A stretch of DNA of 64,000 bases from Sinotaia quadrata (GCA_028829895.1 CM054181.1:45128759-45192758); one strand, 5' to 3'; shown: positions 11,641 to 25,827, counted from the stretch's first letter. Notes: generated by a model not told the origin, from the sequence alone. Translations and numbers: made by a program.

Positions 11641-12532
11641 TTTAAGTATAACGCACTGAGGTGGTCAAAAGGGGTCAAATTAACACTAATTAATAACCCT
11701 TTATTTAGATACACGGCTCTAGTTTCCGGTCGTTAGAAAACAGACGTTTATATCTATTCACTGTTCGATGACGTCATAAACGGGTTTCTGGACTGGATCC
11801 CTGGGCTTAGCACATTCAGTGGAATCATGTAACAGCGACGTCACGAAGTAAGTCTTATATTAGCTGGCATGACGCTGTGTGTGTTCTCAGGTAGAGACTT
11901 AAGAGCTCGCTACGAAATCCAGACTAGCACCTGAAGTCAGTCTGAGAGATTAAACACTGACGGATAATCTGTTAAAGACCAAACCCACGGCTTGTTTTGG
12001 TTTTCGGGATTTGAAGCTATATACACACCATAGTCATTTAGATTTGTTCTTAATATCATGACTAGCATGGGGTCTTGTAAGTCATCATTAAAATGTACTA
12101 ATTTGACCGGCTTGTTAAGTCATTTAGTATAAACGCTATAATGAATAAACAACAGACATACTCAATATTTATAACGCAGTTTTAAAACTGCAACCTTTCC
12201 GTAGTCGCGACTTTCATATCTTTGCCGCGAAATTGTGCAATTGGTCTATATGATAATTTGTTGAAATGAGAGATTTTCATGGGAGGTTTGTCATGATGTG
12301 GGAGTTATGAAGTAAAGTGGGCTAGCCTTGCAAGCTGTAAACAAAGGTTTGAGACCGGCCTTGGTTAGTGTTTTTTTTTCTTTCTTTCTCAATAGATCCC
12401 CTCCCTAGTTAAAAAATGGTGAACTCAGTGCCATGATTATAAGCACTAAAAGATGTTTGGAGAATTAGCGCAAATAAATACCCATTCTTTTTATTGCTTA
12501 GCCCCATCTCCCACCCTCAACGATTTCTGTTG
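11641..12532. other. unique sequence between opposed repeat arrays
   Basis: It shows no open frame with gene-like features. It includes a stretch with several TGACGTCA-like words (11768-11840) and otherwise looks noncoding. Confidence 0.45.
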
Positions 12533-12890
12533 ACTGTCCGTTGTTAACCAAGTTCTTCTTGGACTCTTGTCAAGATTCTTGGAGATCCAAGGTTATACGG
12601 AGCTTATGGGACTTCCGAGTAGGCGAGTCGATGGTTTCCAGATAATTTATTGAAACAGCCTTCCAACTATGATGGTATGTTCCCCAAGGCTCCTATCATT
12701 ACAGCTGTTATTGCTTTTAGATTCCACAGTCTCTGGAATTCTTATCTTAGATACTGGTAATTTGCTATTTTTTCTCTTTCTTTCCTTTTTATGTTTCTAT
12801 CACTTGGAACAGCGACGTGGATGATTGCTGCTGTTCAGTTAGACTTCACCAGAAACAGTCTCAATATCATCATTTTAGAAACAGGATCAA
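12533..12890 (-). mobile_element. non-LTR retrotransposon fragment (copy 3)
   Basis: It shares with copies 1 and 2 GTTAACCAAG, TTGGAGATCCAAGGTTAT, CCACAGTCTCTGGAAT and ATCACTTGGAACAGCGACG, in the same orientation. It lacks the (ATT)n tail and is decayed. The oppositely oriented repeat array 12890-13140 begins at its end. Confidence 0.7.
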
Positions 12891-13140
12891 AAGAAAATTA
12901 ATCAAATTATCTGTACGTCACAAGCCTCAACAAGAAAATATCATCACGAGCTCCGACAAGCAAATTATCTGTACATCACAAGCCTCAAAATGCAAAATAT
13001 TTTTACTTTACGAACGTTGACAAGCTAAACATCTTTACTTCGCGATCATTAACAAGCAAAATATCTTTACTTCGCGAACCTTGCCCAACAAAGTATCTTT
13101 ACGAACTTTCACAATATCTTAGATTTGCAAGCCTTGCCCA
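12890..13140. repeat. array of inverted TTGACAAGCAAAATAT units
   Basis: Five or so units with ACAAGCAAAATATCTTTACT, then TCGCGAACCTTG, are the reverse complement of the 11275-11640 units. CACAAGCCTCAA in the first units is likewise the reverse of the GGCTTGTG in the 10630 array. Confidence 0.85.
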
Positions 13141-14340
<1,200 letters not shown>

Positions 14341-14554
14341 ATGTGAATTGTCGAGTACTTCAACTCGGGTCAGCGCTCAAATCGAACATTAAGGCTTAGA
14401 GTACACATAAAAGTTTTACATACCCGACAACAAACGTTAAAGGCAAGGCGCATTTTCCCAAGTTATGTACCTGTACACTCTGAGCATAGAATTTCTTTGT
14501 ATGCTAACGTTTGACTGTACTTCTTTAATAGCATTAGAGCAAAGTTCACTTGTT

Positions 14555-14835
14555 TTTTTCAGTATGAATGTGTTAAATAATGCTAGCAATATTGTCTTTC
14601 AGTGTGTTAAATAATGCTACCTATATTGTCTTTCAGCACGAATGTGTTAAATAGTCCTACCAAATTGTTTTTCAATATGAATGTACCTGAAATGTCTTTC
14701 AATAAGAATGTGCTAAATAATGTACCTATTATTGTCTTTCAATATGATTGTGGTTTAATAATGCTACATATATTGTCTTTTAGTAACTTTGAGCAAGTAT
14801 TACATATATTGTTTTAAATAGGTTTGAGCAAGTAC
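14555..14835. repeat. degenerate minisatellite, about 35-50-bp unit
   Basis: GAATGTGTTAAATAATGCTA and CCTATATTGTCTTTCA recur about seven times with decay. Every unit ends in a TCTTTCAG-like word, which resembles a 3' splice site. Confidence 0.85.
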
Positions 14836-15439
14836 CGTTTACACTTTTTTCACGATACAGACAATAATAATATTGCCATTTACCTTTTTCCGTGGTTCCA
14901 GGATCCAGCACAACCTGCGCCAGAGAGTCCAACTTTGTCTTTTAAACAGTACGCTAATTAATTTGCACCTCGTCAATTATTTATTAAATTTATCATCACT
15001 TGAACTATCAATTCAAGTTATTAGGTTTTCCTCAGTCCAAGGCTTCACTTTCAGGTTAAATGAGCTTCTTCACTTTGGGTTAGATTTCCAAGAGCAGCAA
15101 TCAAAACCGGGTCCAACAACGACACACACGCGCCGCCCACAGGCTAAGCAAAAAGTTGACAAGAAAGAGAAAAAAGGGTCACACTGATTTACAGTCGGGT
15201 ACTTTTCACACAAGGATACCGGGTGAATAAGTACAGGCAATGGAACTATGCTTTAATGCAAGTGCTAGCTTCTAGCACAGTCAAGGATTGGGAGTAAAAG
15301 TCCTGCCTGATAAACAAATCCTACAATCGAAATGCGACAATTACTCGGAGGAGCGAGGTTACGATGCCATTTACACGTACACCTCAGACCACCCAATCTT
15401 CATAAAAGTGTTGTATAGGTTGGAAAGCGAAGGCAGCAT

Positions 15440-15810
15440 GAGATGTCATGACCTCAGTGAACAAGTGACTGTTGACTTTCTTCGCCAATAGTCTGATATT
15501 CTTTTATTGTTTGTCGATGGTTGCTGATTCGTTGTGTGAACGTGTAATGTGTACTTTGACTCATGGCATAACCCCCACTGATCAAGTAGCTATTAACTTT
15601 GTCTTTGAAAAAAGTTACATACTTTTAAAGTTTTTTCGATGGTTGATTCAACGTGCGAACGTGTAATATGGATACTGGCTCAGATCATTACCTCAAAGAA
15701 TAGGTGGTTGTCGACATTCTCTTTGCTAACACCTTATATATATTTTTAAGGTTTGTGGATGATGATTCGTTGTGCGAAATAAAATGTTTAATATGGATTA
15801 CTAATGTTCG
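15440..15810. repeat. three diverged copies of a 120-130-bp tandem repeat
   Basis: Each copy holds a TGATCAAGTAGCTATTAACT-like start, TTTTAAAGTTT(T/G)T(C/G)GATGGT, TTCGTTGTGCGAA and TGTAATATGGAT. The copies are strongly diverged. Confidence 0.75.
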
Positions 15811-18639
15811 CTTGTGATCATTGCATAGTTTGTCCTTAAATAACGCACTTTGTCATTCAATCACTCAGCCACTCACAGGCGTAGTGTTACGCAATGATTG
15901 TTCAATAAATTAAATTATGGAAAATTATAAAGAAAAAGAAAAAATAATAACTAAAAATAAAGAACAAAAAATTCATAGTTGCTCTGAATGTTGTTTTAGT
16001 TGCTTTGTTTTCCTGACACTGAGTCTATTCACACTAATCACAATCACAAAACCTCGAATTTACAAAACAATCACATCGCTTCAGGCGTAAAACTAAGCAA
16101 ACATCAGTGAATAAAACATGCGACATTGCGTAAAAAGTGAGATATTCAATGTTGAAGAATAAAAGTAAAATACATGTTCTATGCAACAATAATAGAAAGA
16201 AATGAAGACGGAGAAAAAATACGCACAGACACAACAGAAATGAAAGAAAGGAGAGAAAGTGTAGACGGAGAGAGGGGTGGAGTAAAAAAAAAAAAGTGGA
16301 AAGAAAAAGACTGAGGAGACAAAAGAGAAAGACAGACAGGCAAATAGACAGATAGATTACGAACAAAGGAAAGAGAATAGCAATGCCTGAGAGGAAGATT
16401 AAGTTGGAATCCGCTACAGCTCAGTGACGTAGCCTCACGCGGGTAAACACTCACGCGCTACGAAGGCAGCACGCGAATCAGTCAACAAAACTTGCAACCT
16501 GTCTTGGCAAATTGCCCGACAGTTAAATCTTTAGCAACGCTTACTTACTATTCCTCTCTCGACAGAATACTGGCCTGTCTTCGTAGGGGAAATAAAGTTG
16601 ACTGCGTTGCAGCGAAACACGTATCTAACAACAAATGGCCCGAGGCTTAGGTAGCTAGAGCTATTTCATTCTAGAACTAGCCATCCACTTGTAACCAAGA
16701 ACAGGGTTTCTCAACTGCAGTTCCGCGGAACCCCAAGGTCCCCCGAGAGGACGCAAGAGGTTCCCCGAGAGATATTGTTTTAAAAGAAATAAACATCGTA
16801 GATATAACATTTTTATGAAGGGATTCCCTGAGGGCTGAGACCTGAAAAATTAGCGTGTGTGTGTGTGTGTGTTGAGATCGAGAAAGGCTGATCTAGAAAG
16901 AGCTACATTAAACCGACGCCATAAATGTACTTAAATGCAAGTTGAAAAAGGCTATTCCTTGGACGCAAACTAGTCTGCTCTACTTTCAAATTGAAATTAA
17001 AATGAGAAAGCTATACACGACAAACGGATAGTAATTAACTCATGGTGGCAATCAGAACACAGTACAGAGCAGTTTCATAAAAATCTGAAAACTGAGAAAA
17101 GACCTCCCTACAACAATTTACGACAATTTGCCTCTTCTATTAATGAAATGTTGACCATAAACAACAGCTAACACCAATCGGTTGCCATGTTAACGAAATA
17201 CTCAGCAATTGCTTACACAGCATGGCTGCCACGTATTGACAATAGGCTGTTCTTTAACAAAATGTGTACCTTCAAACTTCATCTTTATGTTAGTGCCACA
17301 CTGCTAAGGTCTTCTTGACCAAGTGTTTACTATAATACATTTATTTTATAATGTTTTATTTATTATCTTATTTCTTAACTAAAGGTTTGGTAGAAAACAT
17401 TTTTCTTTCTGGCGCAGTTAGTTAGTGGTTTTTGTGTAACTTTTTCGTTTTGGGGTGTGATTTTTCAAGTGATTATTACAGTTACTTGTTCCACTTCTAC
17501 TTCACCCCTCAGTATTTTTTATCTTCGACCGATAGTGACTGCTTCTGGGTACTAATTCCCCGCCTACCTCTCCCTCCACTCTCTCTCTCTTTCTGCGTTA
17601 TACCATTCCCTAACTCGTTATGTATTCTCAGTAGTGTTTCGTTCGATTCCAACTAGACTGACTGAAAGTATATTTTCTATTTGACTCATGCATGCTCTTG
17701 CAGATTTGATCACAAAGGAGGTTTGTATTATTGTCGTATTTCACGTTTAATTGTAAAAACATTGTTGCCTGAACACATCTTGTGATATTCTAAGTACAAA
17801 GCATCCTTAGTCAGAAAGTAACACAGCACTCTAGATTGATGTTTGCAGCATAAGGAGCATTCATTTTAGCATTAATTAATAGTAGCAGAAACAAAGTTAC
17901 TAACAGCATATTTCGAAAAATGAATTCAACACACACAAGTTCATGATCTACTCGCTGTTGTTGTCGTCGCCACTGATACCGACAGTCTCCCAATGGTCGC
18001 AGCCCTTCTCACGGCCTATCAGAAAGCTCATTAACATTTCAAACATTCTCTTTTATTCAGAGCCACCCAGCGTTAAGGACGTAATGAAATTTTTATCATG
18101 ACATTACGATCATTTTGTTTATTCCAACCACTGATGCATTCACATTAAAGTGGCTTCACATTAAAGTGGCTTCACATTAAAGTGGCTTGCAAGCGTTAAA
18201 ATGTAGATCGTCCGACAGTGGCATACTACATGAACGATTGTTGACTGCCAGGACGTGATTGATTGACGTGTTTCTGTATAAATTGTAATTTTTCACGTGC
18301 TTTTAATTTCTTTTATTCTCTCTCTCTCTCTCTCGTCATATTTTGACTCTTAACCATCATAATCGTCAGCATAACTGTCCTGTGTATTTTATCTGCAGAA
18401 GTCAAATGTAAATTTCATATTGCATGCTTATCCAAATGTTTACTGGCAACTCTCACATATAAAAAAATAACGTTTGTTTTCATTAGTACTAGTTTGAAGT
18501 AGTGAAACTTTGTACTACAGTGTAAATGTTTATTAGAGAATAATTATTTTCTTGAATTACTTTTTCTGAAAACAACTCATCATTCTTTCACATACATTTA
18601 CTCTATAATACAAAGGTTTCAAATTTATTTTTCAAAGAC
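15811..18639. other. no gene seen apart from a possible MITE
   Basis: AT-rich unique sequence with purine-rich 16140-16390, a triple CATTAAAGTGGCTTCA repeat at about 18143-18190 and a short (TC)n at 18317. No exon with usable splice sites was recognised. Confidence 0.45.
16712..16890. mobile_element. possible old hAT-type MITE
   Basis: The left end CAGGGTTTCTCAACT resembles hAT ends. The right end, reversed, starts CAGCCTTTCTCGATCTCAAC. The flanking octamers (ACCAAGAA and ATCTAGAA) match only in part. The inside is GC-richer at the left and contains a short (GT)n. No coding potential is seen. Confidence 0.4.
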
Positions 18640-19025
18640 AGTACAGTGATTATGTGTCTCTCCAAACAGACAGTACTGTGACTATTTGTCTCTAAATAAA
18701 CAGTACTGTGACTATTTGTCTCTAAATAGACAGTACTGTGACTATTTGTCTTTCTAAATAGACCAGTACTGTGACTATTTGTCTCTCTAAATAGACAGTA
18801 CTGCGACTATTTGTCTCTCTAAATAGACAGTACTGTGACTATTTGTCTCTATAAATAGACAGTACTGTGACTATTTGTCTCTATAAATAGACAGTACTGC
18901 GACTATTTGTCTCTCTAAATAGACACTACTGTGACTATTTGTCTCTATAAATAGACAGTACTGTGACTATTTGTCTCTCTAAATAGACAGTACTGTGACT
19001 GTGTGTCTCTAAATATACAGTAATA
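18640..19025. repeat. minisatellite, 31-37-bp unit, about 11 copies
   Basis: The unit is GACAGTACTGTGACTATTTG, then TCTCTCTAAATA. Units differ mainly by TC insertions or ATAAATA variants. CAGTACTG within each unit is a perfect palindrome. Confidence 0.95.
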
Positions 19026-19480
19026 TATTTTTAGGTTTAATAAATAAAAAAAACCCAGTATTAGTCGTTTTGGTTATGGTACTAAACTAATAAACATTAA
19101 CACCGCTTATTATTTTTCCTCGCGGGAAACAAACCAAGGTGCAATTTTAATCGTGTTCAGCTGCAATCGTTCACATTTTACGATGACATCGCACTTTTAA
19201 ACAAACAATATATTAAGCTTTAGCCTTGCTGCGTAATTTAATAACGACAATGGAAACAAGTCTGGATAAAATCGATTAAAAGTAGTGCTATAAACATTGT
19301 ACATGGTTTTACGGACAGAATAATAGTGTCGTGTGCATTAATCATTTATTTTATAAATTGTTTTCAACAATCAATGAAACATTTCACGTATAAGTGTAAT
19401 ATTTCAGTAGAGTTTAAAATATGAATATTTTTACATAAATAAGTTAGGATGTTGTCTGGGAGGAATTTCTTGATAATGGC
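19026..19480. other. no gene seen
   Basis: AT-rich spacer between two minisatellites; nothing recognised. Confidence 0.5.
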
Positions 19481-19481
19481 C

Positions 19482-19640
19482 TGGTCATTATACCATGGCT
19501 CGTCGTTATACCATGGCTCATTATTATACCATGGCTCGTCGTTATACCATGGCTCATTATTATACCATGGCTCGTCGTTATACCATGGCTCATCATTATA
19601 CCATGGCTCATTCTTATACCATGGCTCGTCATTATACCAT
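19482..19640. repeat. 15-bp minisatellite centred on CCATGG
   Basis: About ten units of ATTATACCATGGCTC, alternating TCGTCG and TCATTA between them, form a higher-order 30-bp period. The frames reading YHGSSLYHGSLL and its antisense are repeat artefacts. Confidence 0.96.
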
Positions 19641-20242
19641 GTGTCTATCTAAATGTGTCTCTTCATAAAGCACTGAGATGTAATAAAACTGAATGGAGTT
19701 CTATTTCAAGAATAACTATTAAGTTCTTCCATGTCCATCTGTAAAGTATTATTCCTCTCATTCCAAAATCAATCTCATCAACAAAATGAAAATGTTATTT
19801 AAAGCTGATTTTGCATGTAGTTACGACCATATAACTATTATCACCAACGATGTGAATTACATGTATATCGAGCCCTGCCCACTTCAGTGTACAAATGATT
19901 TAGTCTTACTCCAGAACATGTATTTCATCAATTGGTGGTTGGATCATGCTCTCATTTTGCCTACATTTCCCATTGGCAGTAGTGTACTGTTTTCAGTTTC
20001 TGAAGCCATTAGAAAAACTCATATTTAGATTTTTGCCAGATTGCAGTCTGTTTCTGCCAAAGATCCAAAGTAAAGTTTCTACAAGCTTGTGCTATGCTGT
20101 CCTTGGTGCATCCTTGGTTCGTCCCCTAGCAGGCTAATATATCCTGAAAATGCAGGCAGCAAAGAGAGCCCCAGTATGTAACTTGAACATTAACAACTAA
20201 AACTAGTGATAAGTTCCTTTTCTGTGGACGCCAAAAATAATT

Positions 20243-20410
20243 AACTGTCACTATAGTTACATTTCTTGTCTGGACGCTTCAGAGCTGACATCTTTAATGT
20301 TTCCAGATAGTGATATTGCTAAAGTGTGTAACTGTGGAGACAGAAAGACAGCATGTTTGTCTACATTTGGAAATGCTCCTTATTTTCATTTACTTTTGGA
20401 GAAAAGGTAA
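20243..20410 (+). pseudogene. remnant of DUF4371-like transposon-derived protein
   Basis: The 56-codon open stretch reads NCHYSYISCLDASELTS, then LMFPDSDIAKVCNCGDRK, TACLSTFGNAPYFHLLLEKR and TAA. The pattern (HYSY.SC, MFPDS.IA, CG..KT.YL..FG.APYF..LL) is one I know from DUF4371-type transposase-derived families. Neither flank continues it in frame. Isolated open stretches at 20877-21050 and 21860-21963 may be other pieces, but I cannot tie them to it. Confidence 0.45.
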
Positions 20411-23400
20411 AAGAAAATTCACCATTGTCACTCAAAATAAAAATGTTGATTCATTTGATGTATTTCAAATAATTCCAGTACTGCAGTAGACACACTAAAT
20501 TTTTTCATCTGATTTGTCTGTTATATTTTGTTAATATTAATTCTGGTAAGTAAAAATGTATAAGAAGAGTGCCTACTTACAAAATATCAAATACGCACAC
20601 TAACATACACTCTAAATACCATTAATGCAGTTTACATTAAATACCATTTCATGTTTATGTATGAATAAGCATTTTTATAATAATTTTAAAAATTTCATTT
20701 GAATAAAATGTTTGTAATTGGTGAACTATTATTTCAGGGGTGTTTTTACTCACTTCTCAGACTCGAGTTTATAGACAGTACTTTTTAAAACAGTTATTAC
20801 ACAATTTTTAAAAACCACTTACTTCAGTATAATTGCTACTTTCAATAATATTTTGCAACTGACTTTGTTTTTCAGAACCATTGTGGTACAGTGAAAAACT
20901 TAGCAGCATATCTTTGCATTGCAGCTTCATCAGAGCTGTGTGAAGAGATAGTTGATGCACATATGTTTAACAATCAGGAAACAGTGGAAGAAAAGATTAA
21001 TGAAAAAATAAGAATGGATTATTTTTGCGTAATGTTTATACTGTCAGATTAGTTTGTTTACCTAAAGTTAGGTAGATCAATAGATAGATCCACAAGAGGC
21101 AGCTATGAATAGAAATATTGATAAGAGAGGGTAAGCATGAAAACTGAACATTTTTAAACTTATAGACTATTTTTTGACTGGCTGACTGCTTGCTTGGCTA
21201 ATAAAGAGAAAAGAAGAACATTAAACTTATAAACTAAATGATTGATAGGTTGATTGATCATGAGGTTGAACATGAAAACTGTAACTTTCAAACATTCCCT
21301 TAAGCATCTCTTGTATTTTATTATAAAGTGCTGAGTTATTTGTTATTACTTGCCCTCACTAGATACTGCTAGTTTTCAACAAATATTTCATTAGTTTCTA
21401 CATGTATAACTTTGAAAGTATTTTTTTCTATTGATTGACATTATTTTTTTTTAAAACCTTGAAGTTGCTGTATTCTCACAATGCAAGTGTGTATGCATGC
21501 ACTAGTACACACACACACACACACACACAATTGATCAAATCATTTGATGTACATGTTTTTTAAAGACAATACAAAAACTAGCAACAATTAAAAATCAGTT
21601 TAAATAGATGTTTTTATTAATAGTTGTAAAGTTAAGCTATTTATTCTTTTTGAATTTGCTTAATGTAATCAATATTAGATCATTTTAATTTAAAAGACTG
21701 TGTCCCTCTATATATTTTTTTAATATTTTTGATGCTTACAAAATTTTTGTTGTCACTATGATTGTATGAATAATGTTTTTATGTTTTTTATGAATGATCT
21801 TTCAGGGAACTGTTCTAGCTAGAAAAACTACTTGACTCCAGAGTGAAGACACTGAAGCAATGTTAAGAGAAAGGAAAAAACAGATGCCTATTTTTAGCAA
21901 AGTTGATCAAACTGATAAATTTGCTGATTCACTTGATGTGGAAAATTTTTTAAATGAGCTATGACTGAAAGGCTTTTATTTATTTCAGATAACTATATTA
22001 TTGTACATCACTCAAGTTGAAAAGCCTTTTCAGCCATTTATTTTCTTCAAATACAATTTTTTTAAACTGCTCTCAAACCCAAGCAATTTGAAAATAAAAC
22101 TGTTTGTTGATAACCATTTAATAAATATTTGTAGTACTCCTTAGACTCTATATTTTTTGTCAGTAATAATGCCCTCTCCTATCAGTAGTTGTAGAGTATC
22201 TCTCAGTAGCATGTCTTCCACTCCAACCAGCAAGAAAAAACAATTTAAAAAGTACATTTGTTCCCATCTTGCACCGAGGTGTAACCATCTTCCTGACTCA
22301 CTTTTCCCCCATTTTCTGTGCAAATTTAGTCAATTCATATAACAAATTATAAAGTCTTAATGGTTGAGACAGGAGAATACAATCTATGTACTATGATCAT
22401 ACAACTTAATTGTACAAGCTTTTATCACTAATGCCATTCAGTTGCATGTAGACATTTATGACCATTATCTCACTACATTTGTGATGTTTTTGCTGGGAGA
22501 TGGGCAAGATGTTAATTCTCCACCATCCCAGGCTGCCCATAACCTTAGGCTGATCCCCCCAAACACACCTTCTGGCTGGTCACACGTTTTAGCAAGAAGG
22601 ATGATAGAGAATGTAGAATAGAAGAATGATATTTCTAGAAGATAGCTTAAGCCCCCTAATACATAAAGTCAGGATAATAAATAAATACAGGTGACAGACT
22701 ACAACATGTAACATATAAATGACTAATGCTAACATGAGTGGTCTACATATCAACAATAAATGTATTCAACAAGAAATAACTATCATAATCACAACTATGT
22801 GTCATAAGAAAATGTTCATTTTGAGTCTTATTGCACTATGGTAGTTATTTGGTTCACTCATATGATCAAACTATAATGAGTTATAAGAGAACACTGAATG
22901 TTTCTAAGTGAACTCTAGAGTATTTTGGTAGAGTTTGTCTACAACTTGACTGAAGCTGTTCAGCTTGTTGGTTTTATAGTCACTTAGGTTTGGTTCCCTG
23001 ACGTGACGTACATCTTTTTTGGTATTCTGCAGTTATAAAACACTTCATTCAGGGTTGCCTGTCTCCTTAGTATGGCTATTATAATTATCATTCATGATTG
23101 TCTGGTGTTTTCTTTCATGCATAACCAGAATTCATCTACATTCTCTTTGTGTGGTTTGAAAGAAAATCATGCTTAAAGTTATTTTACTCTTAAGTTAAGT
23201 GTCACTTTATTCCACAGCCAAATAAGTCTCTTACATTTCTTTTTCATTTTATTTTATTTTGTCATGTTAGGGCATGAATAACACCATTTATTTACAGTGC
23301 TGGTTTACTGGTATAAAATAAGACTAGAACATTGTTTCTGACTCCTAGAGTGAACTGCTGTTCAAAGCCTGAGAGGGAAACCATTTTCATAATCTTTTTT

Positions 23401-23750
23401 ATTGTCATTCTGTGAACACTAATGGCTCTAGATTGATCAACATGGTACTCTAGTTAATGACAAGGCAGTTAAAGTCACTAAGCATCCAAAATCAGCTTTG
23501 TTCAGTCAAATGGTCTCTTCAATTTTCTCACATAGTGATTCTGTGTATTCAGAATTTGAAATTGGAATTTGAAGATGGGGTCTAAATATTGCACTAAAAA
23601 ATGTATAAGGGTGTCTCCAGACCTGAACTAAAATGAAAGGCTAGTCAAATTGATTGCCAGAAATTAAATTATTTTCTTAAAAAGTAGACAGAAAATCATG
23701 ATTTTTTTTGTTGTTGTTGAAAAATATCATTTTATGATAGCCTACTTATT
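20411..23750. other. no supportable gene
   Basis: It contains an (AC)n at about 21509-21530 and two isolated open stretches after splice-like AGs (20877-21050 and 21840-21963). These could be relics of the transposon protein at 20243 but have no phase partners. No gene model can be built. Confidence 0.4.
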
Positions 23751-23880
23751 ATTTTCAGAGCTTGCAAATGACATTTTTCTACTCACACATTGCGAGCTTG
23801 CAAATGACATTTTTTTACTCACATATTACAAATTTGCAAATGACATTTTTCCACCCACACATTGTGAACTTGCAATTTTT
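23750..23880. repeat. tandem repeat, 36-bp unit, about 4 copies
   Basis: GAGCTTGCAAATGACATTTT, then TCTACTCACACATTGC, repeats with a few changes. Confidence 0.9.
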
Positions 23881-25649
23881 GAGGGTTGTAACATGTAAAG
23901 AGTGAACAAGATAGTAATCATGTTTTATTAATTAATCAGCAATAAAATCGAAACATTTTTATTCCACAAGATTTAATGTCAAAAGCTGGTCTTTCTCAGT
24001 ACTAAGGAGAATGTTTCTTTATTTATTGAATCATGCAATCATGTAGTACTATAAACAATTATGGAGCAAATCAGCACAACTGCTCATGCAAGCTTAACCT
24101 GATTACATTTGAGTGACAAATATACCACAGCAAATTCACTTTGTGGTGACAAATTTATAGAGCATCTCATATGTTACAATTACAGATTTGTAAGTTGCAA
24201 AGGGAAAAAACACAGCAGAACCAAAATTTCTATTTTAACATTTGAAAAATATGAAAAATTACTTACTGTATCATAAAATAAGTAAAAATCATTGAATCTT
24301 CAAAATTATCCATATCATATTACCTTTCCTCTAAGTATAAATGTATTCCTACACTAGAGCTAATATAGGGTGAATCATGCAAATTCACTGCAGTTTGCAA
24401 TTATAGATTTTGCACACAATGTATCTAAACTCTAAAGTAATAGGTATAGAACTGATACACTCTCTTTCTCTCATTATTATGACCAAATAGTCCTGGATGA
24501 TGTAGACTTCTGTCAAAATTTATGCCTGTGAACATTCTAGGCCTCAGGAATAAATGATGTTCTCCACTTTCACTCTTGTGAATGCTACTGGAGAAATGAG
24601 TTGATTACAGAGTGTTCTATACAATGTAGTTTTATTTTATTCCTGCCTCCCCCCCCCCCCACCAAGTGATTACTCTTGACCTCACAATAAAAACTCTCTC
24701 GATGACAATAAAATTCTTCACTTATTGCACTTGTTCAAATCCTTGCTGATTATAAAGAATGAAACTTTAAAATATCCAGTCAAACACATTAATTTTAGTA
24801 ATAATCAGTAGTAATTATTATATTATATTTTATTGACATCAAAATAAGGCGATGCAATGTACAATTAAAATTTTGTAAAAATTTGAAAATTCTTTATACA
24901 CATGTATAATTATATATATATGACAATATAAATCACAAAAGAATGCTTCACAATAAGTTGTAAAAAAAACTTGAAACATTTTAAAAATATGTCAGAACAA
25001 TTTTTTTGTTAGCATTTTTAATTTTAAATTGTTCTCAAGCAATGATAATCACAAGAAAATGTCAACATCTTGCATGCTTTAAGCAAGTGAAAATTAGTTT
25101 GCTCTAGAACGAATCAGTATCTCAGTATCTTGTTAAATGAATTTTATTATAAAGGGAGGTGATGGACAGTAAAGTAATTATCATTCCATTATTTACCAGA
25201 TGAAAGTTTTACATTCGGCTTTTTATAATTTAAATCAATAAAATATAAGAATAAGATTGCCATTTTCTTATATCAACAAGAAAATAAGTTCAGATATTTA
25301 CAAAAATGGGAAAAATAAAATTAAGAAGTCTGTTGATGTGTTGAACTAACTTCTACACAAGTAACCAGCTACAAGCGGCTACAGAATGTAAACATTCAAT
25401 AATATTGCTTTTTATTTCCATCTGCATTGCACTAAAAATGAAAATTCTTTAGTTTAAAATGAAAAATAAATGTCTGAGTTGGTAGAAATATAAGGAGCTA
25501 AACTATTTATGAAAGATTAATTTTTATATAAAACCAGTGAGAGAAAACAACAAAGCAAAATAATAGACTTTACCATTCTTTAAACAAAAGTATAAAAGTA
25601 AAATAACTATTCAATCTCAAACAGATAAAAAATATCAAATAGTTTATAT
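23881..25649. other. no gene seen downstream of gene B
   Basis: AT-rich sequence with a C run at about 24650. It holds the likely 3' end of gene B at its right border and is otherwise featureless. Confidence 0.5.
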
Positions 25650-25655
25650 TTTATT
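25650..25655 (-). promoter_or_regulatory. possible poly(A) signal of gene B
   Basis: AATAAA on the minus strand, about 63 nt beyond the gene B stop codon. The position is plausible for a short 3' UTR. Confidence 0.4.
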
Positions 25656-25717
25656 GCAAATAACTAAAACTATGTATTTACCCCCACTAAATTTACTCCT
25701 GTAAAGGATGAAAACTT

Positions 25718-25827
25718 TCACTTGTTTGCAAAAGATGGTGGTCCTGTGATGTCAGGATCAATTGTGAATAGCAGAGATACTGTCTCACACATCTCTGCAC
25801 GCTTTGCTCTTAGCTCTCGACATTTAT
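25718..25827 (-). CDS. Gene B last coding exon with stop
   Basis: The acceptor is TTTCTTTCAG|ATAAATG, phase 1. The exon encodes DKCRELRAKRAEMCETVSLL, then FTIDPDITGPPSFANK and TGA at 25720-25718. It aligns with the last exon of gene A over CRELRA/RWAELK and FTIDP. Confidence 0.8.
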
